This document shows positions 14,837 to 21,348 of a DNA stretch of 21,348 bases, in pieces (position 1 is the stretch's first letter; every line of letters begins with the position of its first letter). The notes under the pieces were generated by a model. That model was not told the DNA's origin and made no database searches. It saw only the letters and a program-made list of their open reading frames with translations. The position numbers were made by a program, and so were the translations under genes. The DNA is from an uncultured Bacilli bacterium (GTDB lineage Bacteria > Bacillota_I > Bacilli_A > RF39 > UBA660), in assembly GCA_944329545.1 (NCBI GenBank), contig CALVIK010000097.1, forward strand, positions 1-21,348, read 5' to 3'.

Positions 14837-16748
14837 CGAACATTATGATGCTTCAGATATTCAAGTGTTAGAAGGTTTAGAAGCAGTTCGCAAGAGACCT
14901 GGAATGTATATAGGGACAACTGATGTAAAAGGTTTGCATCATTTAGTATGGGAAATTGTCGATAACAGTATCGATGAAGCCTTAGCTGGATTTTGTAACA
15001 ATATTGAGATTATTATTAATAAAGATAACTCAATTACCGTTAAAGATAATGGCCGGGGAATCCCGGTTGGTGTGCATCCTAAAACAGGTTTATCCACAGT
15101 AGAAACAGTTTATACAGTTTTGCACGCTGGTGGTAAATTTGGCGGTGGTGGTTATAAGGTTTCTGGTGGTCTTCATGGTGTTGGAGCTTCAGTAGTGAAT
15201 GCTTTATCGAGCTTTGTAACGGTTACTGTTTATAAAGAAGGAAAAATTTATGAAGCTAAATTTGCAAACGGTGGAAAAACAACACAAAAGTTAACAGTTA
15301 TTGGTGAATGTGAAAATGATAGAACAGGAACAACAGTCACTTTTAAACCTGATCCTAATATTTTTGATACTGATATATATGATTATGAAACTTTAAAAGT
15401 TCGAACTAGAGAATTAGCCTTTTTAAATAAAGGACTTATGCTTACGCTAAGAGATGATAGAGATGATGAAGATACTACTGGTGAGACTTTTCATTATGAA
15501 GGTGGTATTAGTGAATATGTTAAGTATTTAAACGCTAATAAAACACCTATTCAAAGTGAAATTATTCATTTAGAAGGTGAAGAGGCTGGAGTAATGTTTG
15601 AAGTAGCATTACAATATAATACAGGGTATAATGAAAATATTTATTCCTTTGTTAACAATATCAATACACATGATGGTGGAACTCATGAAGAGGGTGTTAA
15701 AAGAGCTTTAACAAGGGTTTTAAATAATTATGCGCGAAAAAATAACATTTTAAAAGAAAAAGATGCTTCTTTAACTGGTGATGATGTTAAAGAAGGTCTT
15801 ACGATGATTGTCTCTTGTAAACATCCTAATCCCCAATTTGAAGGGCAAACAAAAGGAAGACTTGGAAATTCCGAAGTTCGTAAATTAGCCGATAAAGTAT
15901 TTTCTGAAGGTTTCGAAAGGTATTTATTAGAACATCCTGATGAAGCTAAATTGATTTTAGAAAAAAATATGACGGCAGCTCGCGCTAGAGTTGCTGCTAA
16001 AAGAGCGCGGGAACTTACTAGAAGAAAAGGTGGATTAGAACTTACTAATCAATGGGGAAAACTAGCTGATTGTTCTTCAAAAAATCCGGCCGAATCAGAA
16101 ATTTTTATTGTCGAAGGAGATTCAGCAGGTGGACAAGCTAAACAAGGAAGAGATGCAAAAACGCAAGCTATTTTACCACTTAGAGGTAAGATTTTAAATG
16201 TTGAAAAGGCTAGATTAGATAGAATTTTAGGTAATGAAGAAATAAGAAGCATGATAACGGCTTTTGGTACCGGAATTGGTGAAGATTTTGATATTAATAA
16301 ATTAAGATATCATAAAATAATTATTATGACCGATGCCGATGTCGATGGATCACATATCAGAACATTGTTATTAACTTTATTTTATCGCTTTTTTAGACCA
16401 ATTATTGAACAAGGTCATGTTTTTGTCGCGCAACCACCTTTATATAAAATTACGCATGGAAAAACATTTAAATTTGTTTTGACCGATGAAGAAAAAGATG
16501 AATATATTGCTTCTTTACCTGAAAAAACCAAATATGTTATTCAAAGAAACAAAGGTTTAGGAGAAATGGATAAAGAAGAATTGTGTTTGACAACTATGAA
16601 TATTGAACACCGAACTTTAAGAAAAATAACTATTGAAGATGCAATGCTTGCTGATCAAGTTTTTGAAACACTAATGGGCGAAGAAGTAGAACCAAGAAGA
16701 AAATTTATTGAAGATAATGCTCAATATGTGGAAAACTTAGATATTTAG
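14829..16748 (+). CDS. gyrB: DNA gyrase subunit B
   Basis: GyrB supplies the ATPase and part of the cleavage metal site of DNA gyrase, which introduces negative supercoils. The GHKL ATPase shows VDNSIDEALAG, DNGRGIP and GGLHGVGASVVNALS. The transducer has the loop GQTKGRLGNSEVR. The TOPRIM domain has EGDSAGG (E429) and TDADVDGSH (D502, D504, D506), the Mg-binding residues. The tail ends FIEDNAQYVENLDI, the usual end of gyrase B without the proteobacterial insert. Length 639 is typical for Gram-positives. ParE is less likely given the place between recF and gyrA. The start is translationally coupled to recF. Confidence 0.98.
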   Translation: MNNEHYDASDIQVLEGLEAVRKRPGMYIGTTDVKGLHHLVWEIVDNSIDEALAGFCNNIEIIINKDNSITVKDNGRGIPVGVHPKTGLSTVETVYTVLHAGGKFGGGGYKVSGGLHGVGASVVNALSSFVTVTVYKEGKIYEAKFANGGKTTQKLTVIGECENDRTGTTVTFKPDPNIFDTDIYDYETLKVRTRELAFLNKGLMLTLRDDRDDEDTTGETFHYEGGISEYVKYLNANKTPIQSEIIHLEGEEAGVMFEVALQYNTGYNENIYSFVNNINTHDGGTHEEGVKRALTRVLNNYARKNNILKEKDASLTGDDVKEGLTMIVSCKHPNPQFEGQTKGRLGNSEVRKLADKVFSEGFERYLLEHPDEAKLILEKNMTAARARVAAKRARELTRRKGGLELTNQWGKLADCSSKNPAESEIFIVEGDSAGGQAKQGRDAKTQAILPLRGKILNVEKARLDRILGNEEIRSMITAFGTGIGEDFDINKLRYHKIIIMTDADVDGSHIRTLLLTLFYRFFRPIIEQGHVFVAQPPLYKITHGKTFKFVLTDEEKDEYIASLPEKTKYVIQRNKGLGEMDKEELCLTTMNIEHRTLRKITIEDAMLADQVFETLMGEEVEPRRKFIEDNAQYVENLDI

Positions 16749-16760
16749 AGGTGATAATTT

Positions 16761-19199
16761 ATGGATAAATTAGAAAATAGTAATATAGTAACAGAAATGC
16801 AAAAATCATTTCTTGAATATTCAATGAGTGTTATAATTGCGCGAGCTATACCTGATTTACGCGATGGTTTAAAACCGGTTCATCGTAGAATTTTATATAC
16901 GATGTTAGAATCAGGTTTTACCCCAGATAAAGGCTATGTAAAATGTGCGAAAACGGTCGGTGCTGTTATTGGTAACTATCATCCTCATGGTGATACAGCG
17001 GTTTATGATGCTATGGTTCGAATGGCTCAAGATTTTAGCTATCGTCACCCTTTAATTGATGGTCATGGTAATTTTGGTGCTATTGATGGTAGTACAGCTG
17101 CTGCTTATCGTTATACCGAATCAAGAATAAGTAAAATATCTATGGAACTTTTAAGAGATATTAATAAAAACACTGTTAACTTTGTGGATAATTTTGATGC
17201 ATCTAGAAAAGAACCAGAAGTTTTACCATCTCGTTTTCCTAATATTTTAGTAAATGGAACAATGGGAATAGCAGTCGGCATGGCAACGAATATTCCCCCA
17301 CATAATTTAGGTGAGGTAATTGATGGTTGTGTTGCTTATATTGATAATAAAGATATTGATACTTTAGAATTAATGCAATATATTAAAGGGCCAGATTTTC
17401 CAACTGGCGGTAGTATTTTAGGAAATAGTGGCATTAAAAAAGCTTATGAAACAGGAAAAGGCACTATTTCTATTCGCGGAAAAGTTGATATAGTTGAAAA
17501 GAAAGGGCGTTATGAGCTTATTATTACGGAAGTTCCTTATCAAGTAAATACATCCGCACTCATTAAAAAAATTGCTGAACTTGTTCGCGATAAAGTTGTT
17601 GAAGGAATTTCTGATTTAAGAGAAGAAACTTCTTATAAAGATGGTTTAAAAATTGTTATTGAATTAAAAAAAGATGCTAATCCTAATGTTGTTTTAAATA
17701 ATTTATATAAACATACGCAACTTCAATCTTCATATGGAATAAATATGCTTATGTTATATCAAGGGAAGCCACAAATTATGGGATTAAAATCAGTTATTAG
17801 CAATTACATTGATTTTCAAAAAGAAGTTATTTATCGAAGAACTAAATTTGAATTAGAAAAAGCTGAAAAGCGCGCGCATATTTTAGAAGGTTTAAAAATA
17901 GCTTTAGATAATATTGATGAAGTTATTAAAATTATTAGAAATGCTACTACTGATGCGGAAGCTAAAGAAAGAGTAACAACTAGATTTGGTTTAGATGATG
18001 TACAAACCGAAGCAATATTAGAAATGCGTTTAAGAAAATTAACTGGTTTAGAAAAGGAAAAAGTTTTAGAAGAATTAGAAAGTTTAATTAAGTTAATTGA
18101 ACATTTAAAAGATATTTTAAGTAGTGAAGAAAAAATTTTAAATGTAATTAAAGAAGAATTATTAGAAATTAAAGCTAAATACGCTACTCCTAGAATGACA
18201 AATATTGATATGACAGCTATTGATTATATTGAAGATGAGTCTCTTATTCCTGTGGAAAATGTGGTTATTACGCTTACAAATAAAGGTTATATTAAAAGAA
18301 TGACTAGTGAGACTTACAAAACGCAAAACAGAGGTGGCGTTGGTATTAAAGGTATGACAACTAATGAAGATGATTTTGTGGAAAATTTAATATCTATGAC
18401 AACACATGATTATTTAATGTTCTTTACAAATAAAGGTAAAGTATATAGAGTTAAAGGTTATGAAATTCCACAATATAGTAGACAGTCTAAAGGTTTACCA
18501 ATTGTTAATTTATTACCACTTGATAAAGATGAATCAGTTAAAGCTATACAAAAAGTTAGTAGTAAAGATGAAAATCGATTTATTGTATTTTGTACACAAA
18601 AAGGTTTGGTTAAGAGAACTTCTTTAGATGAATTTGAAAATATTAGGGCTAATGGAAAAATAGCTATTACTTTAAAAGAAGATGATCAATTATTAGCTGT
18701 TAAAAAAACAACCGGCGATAATGAAATTATTATTGCTTCTTCAAATGGTCGAATGATAAGATTTAATGAAAATGAAATTAGAGCTATGGGTCGTAGTGCT
18801 TCTGGTGTTAAAGGTATTGATTTAGGAGATGGAATTTGCGTTGGATTAGAAGTTGCCAAAGCCAACCAACAAATTTTAGTAGTTACTGAAAAAGGTTATG
18901 GCAAGAGAACTGATGTAAATGAATATCGAATGACTCATAGAGGTAGTAAAGGTGTTAAAGCATTAAATGTAACTGATAAAAATGGAAATATAGTAGCCTT
19001 TAAATTAGTAAATGGCGATGAAGATTTAATGATTATTACTAATAGTGGAATGATTATTAGATTATCAGTAGAACAAATTTCTACGACAGGTAGAGTTGCT
19101 CAAGGTGTTAGATTAATCAATTTAAAAGCCGAACAAAAAGTTAGTAATGTAGCATTAATAAAAGATGAAATATGTGAAGAAGAAAATATATCTGAATAG
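16761..19199 (+). CDS. gyrA: DNA gyrase subunit A
   Basis: GyrA cuts and rejoins DNA and wraps it through its C-terminal beta-pinwheel. The winged-helix region holds the catalytic Tyr118 in AAYRYTE. The quinolone-determining region reads HPHGDTAVYDAMVRMAQ, with Thr79 and Asp83 at the places of E. coli Ser83 and Asp87; this is not one of the classic resistance changes. The pinwheel starts near residue 500 and its GyrA box is QNRGGVG (522-528), degenerate against the usual Q[RK]RGG[RK]G. The residue two before the catalytic Tyr is Tyr where E. coli has Met. Length 812 is normal. It follows gyrB by 12 bp with AGAGGTGA as ribosome site. No convincing terminator is seen behind it. Confidence 0.97.
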   Translation: MDKLENSNIVTEMQKSFLEYSMSVIIARAIPDLRDGLKPVHRRILYTMLESGFTPDKGYVKCAKTVGAVIGNYHPHGDTAVYDAMVRMAQDFSYRHPLIDGHGNFGAIDGSTAAAYRYTESRISKISMELLRDINKNTVNFVDNFDASRKEPEVLPSRFPNILVNGTMGIAVGMATNIPPHNLGEVIDGCVAYIDNKDIDTLELMQYIKGPDFPTGGSILGNSGIKKAYETGKGTISIRGKVDIVEKKGRYELIITEVPYQVNTSALIKKIAELVRDKVVEGISDLREETSYKDGLKIVIELKKDANPNVVLNNLYKHTQLQSSYGINMLMLYQGKPQIMGLKSVISNYIDFQKEVIYRRTKFELEKAEKRAHILEGLKIALDNIDEVIKIIRNATTDAEAKERVTTRFGLDDVQTEAILEMRLRKLTGLEKEKVLEELESLIKLIEHLKDILSSEEKILNVIKEELLEIKAKYATPRMTNIDMTAIDYIEDESLIPVENVVITLTNKGYIKRMTSETYKTQNRGGVGIKGMTTNEDDFVENLISMTTHDYLMFFTNKGKVYRVKGYEIPQYSRQSKGLPIVNLLPLDKDESVKAIQKVSSKDENRFIVFCTQKGLVKRTSLDEFENIRANGKIAITLKEDDQLLAVKKTTGDNEIIIASSNGRMIRFNENEIRAMGRSASGVKGIDLGDGICVGLEVAKANQQILVVTEKGYGKRTDVNEYRMTHRGSKGVKALNVTDKNGNIVAFKLVNGDEDLMIITNSGMIIRLSVEQISTTGRVAQGVRLINLKAEQKVSNVALIKDEICEEENISE

Positions 19200-19236
19200 G
19201 TATATTTTTTTTGAATTTATATAATATATAAAAAAA

Positions 19237-19443
19237 TGTTCCATGTGAAACATATAAATATATATATAAAAGCAATGTTCCACGTGAAACATATAAATAC
19301 ATAAATAAAACAATGTTCCACGTGAAACATATAAATACATAAATAAAACAATGTTCCATGTGAAATATATAAATACATAAATAAAACAATGTTCCACGTG
19401 AAACATATAAATATATAAAAAAAACAATGTTCCACGTGAAACA
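19237..19443. repeat. parS: Tandem array of six parS-type palindromes, 38-bp period
   Basis: The 16-mer TGTTCCACGTGAAACA, identical to a B. subtilis parS site, occurs perfectly at 19276-19291, 19314-19329, 19390-19405 and 19428-19443. Variants with CATGTG at the centre stand at 19237-19252 (one change) and 19352-19367 (two changes). Start-to-start distances are 39, 38, 38, 38 and 38 bp. The 22-bp AT-only or nearly AT-only spacers are almost identical (three of them fully), so the array arose by tandem duplication of a 38-bp unit. It lies in a gene-free stretch between gyrA and the SRP RNA gene, about 8 kb from oriC. ParB-family proteins load on such sites as CTP clamps and spread. The sequence directly shows the sites; their use as the centromere is inferred. 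Confidence 0.93.
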
Positions 19444-19490
19444 TATAAATACATAAATAATGTTGTTTTACATACAATATATAAAATAAC

Positions 19491-19519
19491 TTGATTAAAT
19501 TCATAAAATAATATATATT
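19491..19519 (+). promoter_or_regulatory. Promoter of the SRP RNA gene
   Basis: TTGATT (19491-19496), a 17-bp spacer and TATATT (19514-19519) place the transcript start at about 19525-19526, exactly at the first paired base of the SRP RNA. Confidence 0.7.
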
Positions 19520-19525
19520 ATTTAT

Positions 19526-19602
19526 GGCACAACGATTATGTTTGAACCAGGTCAGAGTTGGAAGACAGCAGCCTTAAAAACCACTATTCGTGTGTGCCTT
19601 TT
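19526..19602 (+). ncRNA. ffs: Signal recognition particle RNA, small bacterial (4.5S-like) type
   Basis: The domain-IV core is clear: GAACCAGGTC, AGA, GTT, the GGAA tetraloop, GAC, AGCA, GCC, which forms the conserved asymmetric and symmetric internal loops that bind Ffh. The outer stem pairs GGCACA (19526-19531) with TGTGCC (19593-19598) and ACGA (19532-19535) with TCGT (19588-19591), with one bulged G. A short T run follows. At about 75-80 nt it is a minimal form without an Alu domain, unlike the about 270-nt scRNA of B. subtilis. The 3' end is not sharply set by a terminator, and the tadA ribosome site begins only about five bases further on. Confidence 0.92.
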
Positions 19603-19616
19603 ATGTAGGTGAAAAA

Positions 19617-20024
19617 ATGAATAAATTTATTGTAGAAGCATTGAAAGAAGCTAAAAAAAGTTTAAAAACAGATGATGTTCCTGTTGGAGCAATTATAGTT
19701 TATAATGGTAAAATAATAGGACGAGGACATAATACTAGAGAAAAACAAAAAATGATTACTAGACATGCTGAAATTAATGCGTTAGAGCAAGCGTGTAAAA
19801 AGAAAAAAGATTGGTATTTAAATGGTTGCGAAATATATGTTACATTAGAACCTTGTCCAATGTGTATGAATGCTATAGCGCAAGCCAGAATAAAAAAAGT
19901 ATATTATGCGGCGGCGCGTGATAAGATTGAACATATAAAATTACCATTAAAAGAACAATGTTGTGGAAAAAAAGAATCACAAGAGCTATTACATGATTTT
20001 TTTAAAACAAAACGAGGAAAATAA
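19617..20024 (+). CDS. tadA: tRNA-specific adenosine deaminase TadA
   Basis: TadA turns the wobble adenosine of tRNA-Arg(ACG) into inosine, an essential zinc-dependent step. The deaminase signature is complete: H50-A-E52 and P79-C80-P-M-C83 bind zinc and carry the catalytic Glu. VPVGAII and GRGHN near the N-terminus also fit. From ATG 19617 it has 135 residues, slightly short of usual. An upstream in-frame GTG at 19590 is rejected because it lies inside the SRP RNA and AGGTG stands just before 19617. In many Firmicutes tadA, the SRP RNA and dnaX are neighbours; here the RNA precedes tadA and may share its transcript. Confidence 0.95.
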   Translation: MNKFIVEALKEAKKSLKTDDVPVGAIIVYNGKIIGRGHNTREKQKMITRHAEINALEQACKKKKDWYLNGCEIYVTLEPCPMCMNAIAQARIKKVYYAAARDKIEHIKLPLKEQCCGKKESQELLHDFFKTKRGK

Positions 20025-20046
20025 TTTGAAGTTATTTTCTTTTATT
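20015..20046 (+). terminator. AT-rich terminator after tadA
   Basis: GAAAATAA (20017-20024) pairs perfectly with TTATTTTC (20032-20039) around a 7-nt loop, followed by TTTTATT. The stem is weak but in the right place, over the tadA stop. Confidence 0.5.
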
Positions 20047-20055
20047 ATACATAAA

Positions 20056-20064
20056 TGATATAAT
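20056..20064 (+). promoter_or_regulatory. Extended -10 promoter of dnaX
   Basis: TGA followed by TATAAT (20059-20064) gives a perfect extended -10, 22 bp before the dnaX ATG. There is no good -35. Confidence 0.7.
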
Positions 20065-20086
20065 ATATAAAGCAGAGGGTGATAAA

Positions 20087-21348
20087 ATGTATCAAGCATT
20101 ATACCGTAAATATAGACCTAAAACATTAGATGATATATGTGGTCAAGATGCTATTGTCAAAATAATAAAAAATTCTATTTTAAATAATAAAATAAGTCAC
20201 GCTTATTTATTTACTGGTCCACGAGGAACGGGAAAAACTAGTTTAGCAAAAGTTTTTTCCAAAATAGTAAATTGTGAAAATCCAGTAGATTGTAAGCCTT
20301 GCGATAATTGTGTAAATTGTACACAAATTAATAATAGCGATATAATTGAAATAGATGCCGCATCTAATAATGGTGTTGATGAAATAAGAGAATTACGGTC
20401 TAAAGTCAATTTAGTTCCATCTTACGGTAAGTATAAAATCTATATTATTGATGAAGTTCATATGTTAACAACAGGTGCGTTTAATGCTTTATTAAAAACA
20501 TTAGAAGAACCACCAGCGCATATTATATTTATTCTTGCAACTACTGATCCTCATAAAATCCCTGAAACAATTATTTCAAGGTGTCAACGGTTAGATTTTA
20601 AAAAAATAAGTTTAAACGCAATTGTTAATAGATTAAGAGAAATTGCCGATAAAGAAAAAATTAAAATAGAAGATAATGCTTTAAAAGAAATAGCTATTTT
20701 AGCTGATGGTGGTATGCGTGATTCTTTAGGAATGCTTGATGAAGCCGCATCTTATACTGTAAATACGATAACAGAGCAAGATATTCATGATATTAATGGA
20801 ACTTTAACTAAAAAAGATTTAATAGAATTAATAACATTATTTAGTAAAGACGATTTAGAAAATATTTTAAAAACATTTGATATGTATAATAATAAAGGAA
20901 AAAACTTTGTTAAATTAACTGAGGAAATAATACTATTTATGCGTGATTTATTGATGGCGCAAAAAGCTCCGAAATATTTTTCTACAATAAATAAAGATAT
21001 TGACAATTATCAAAAAATAAAAATTAATAGCGAGAAGTTGATAAAATATATTGAGGAATTAAATGAATGTATCATTAATATGAAAAACACCAATAATCCT
21101 AAGTTAATGTTAGAATTATCAGTTATAAAAATGATAAATAAAACTGAAAATACTAATAAAAATGTTTTTGAAGAAAATATGCAAAAAAAGGAAATTAATA
21201 AAAATTTTAATAACGAAAAAAAAGAAACATTAAAAGTTATTGTCAATAAACAAGAAAAAATAAAACCAATTAATAATCAAAATTTAACAGATAGCAGCAA
21301 ACAAAATATTAATTATGAAAAATTAAATGAATTAAAAAAAATTCGTAT
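20087..21348 (+). CDS. dnaX: DNA polymerase III subunit gamma/tau (partial, 3' end beyond window)
   Basis: DnaX is the ATPase of the clamp loader and links polymerases at the fork. The frame is open from ATG 20087 (ribosome site AGAGGGTG) to the edge, 420 codons. The start MYQALYRKYRPKTLDDICGQ is typical. Walker A GPRGTGKTS is at residues 44-52. The zinc module has C63, C72, C75 and C78, plus an extra C69. Walker B IIDEVH is at 120-125, followed by LLKTLEEPP and ATTDPHKIPETIISRCQR, which includes the arginine finger. From about residue 355 the protein becomes Asn/Lys-rich, the linker to the tau-specific domains that lie outside. A heptamer A-AAA-AAG at codons 366-368 could allow a shortened gamma form. 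Confidence 0.95.
   Translation, partial: MYQALYRKYRPKTLDDICGQDAIVKIIKNSILNNKISHAYLFTGPRGTGKTSLAKVFSKIVNCENPVDCKPCDNCVNCTQINNSDIIEIDAASNNGVDEIRELRSKVNLVPSYGKYKIYIIDEVHMLTTGAFNALLKTLEEPPAHIIFILATTDPHKIPETIISRCQRLDFKKISLNAIVNRLREIADKEKIKIEDNALKEIAILADGGMRDSLGMLDEAASYTVNTITEQDIHDINGTLTKKDLIELITLFSKDDLENILKTFDMYNNKGKNFVKLTEEIILFMRDLLMAQKAPKYFSTINKDIDNYQKIKINSEKLIKYIEELNECIINMKNTNNPKLMLELSVIKMINKTENTNKNVFEENMQKKEINKNFNNEKKETLKVIVNKQEKIKPINNQNLTDSSKQNINYEKLNELKKIR

Noticed and set aside
19237..19443. CRISPR array
   Set aside because: The spacing is regular, but the spacers are copies of each other and the repeat is the 16-bp parS palindrome. No cas gene is present.
19461..19476. A seventh parS site
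   Set aside because: TGTTGTTTTACATACA agrees at only about half of the positions and is 33 bp from the last site, so it is not supported.
19141..19504. Three overlapping minus-strand reading frames of 82-99 codons with repeated Phe-His-Val-Glu-His peptides
   Set aside because: They are translations of the parS array: each 38-bp unit shifts the frame, so all three frames look repetitive. There is no ribosome site or family resemblance.
19590..19616. GTG start for tadA at 19590
   Set aside because: It lies within the conserved 3' strand of the SRP RNA stem. ATG at 19617 has a proper ribosome site and gives the usual N-terminus.

Overview
The window is the replication-origin region of a very AT-rich member of the Bacillota, probably class Bacilli. 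The gene order on both sides of dnaA is the classic Gram-positive one (rpmH, rnpA, yidC, jag, mnmE, mnmG, rsmG, noc to the left; dnaA, dnaN, recF, gyrB, gyrA to the right). A Noc-type protein and a ComK homologue both point to Bacilli. Short intergenic spaces and a minimal SRP RNA would suit a reduced, host-associated genome, but that is inference. UGA is not read as Trp: the genes stay intact under the standard bacterial code. All 16 genes whose stop is visible end in TAA or TAG.

Layout. Bases 1-1409 (minus) hold the first part of an ABC exporter. Bases 1476-10004 are minus-strand genes, transcribed away from the origin: a metallo-beta-lactamase-fold hydrolase, a very long noc/parB-family gene, rsmG, mnmG, mnmE, jag/khpB, yidC, rnpA and rpmH. 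Bases 10071-10440 are the upstream half of a bipartite oriC, with five DnaA boxes. dnaA follows, then the downstream half of oriC with three boxes and an A/T-only stretch, then dnaN. Next comes a comK homologue where many Firmicutes carry yaaA, then recF, gyrB and gyrA. Bases 19200-19616 contain six parS-like palindromes in a 38-bp tandem array, followed by the SRP RNA gene with its own promoter. tadA and the 5' part of dnaX close the window.

How it works together. Every protein gene is co-directional with replication from oriC. The window joins initiation (dnaA, oriC), elongation (dnaN, dnaX), repair (recF), supercoiling (gyrAB), chromosome organisation (Noc/ParB protein and parS array), tRNA modification (mnmE, mnmG, tadA), rRNA methylation (rsmG) and membrane-protein biogenesis (yidC, jag, SRP RNA).

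The most unusual parts are these. (1) The parS array is compact and strictly periodic. (2) The only ParB-superfamily protein here has Noc-type specificity residues, lacks the Noc membrane helix, and carries a roughly 310-residue Asn/Gln/Pro/Ser-rich linker. No soj-spo0J pair follows it. (3) A ComK homologue sits inside the replication cluster. It lacks the C-terminal tail that MecA recognises in Bacillus subtilis, and its promoter region carries paired 14-bp repeats and overlapping dyads.
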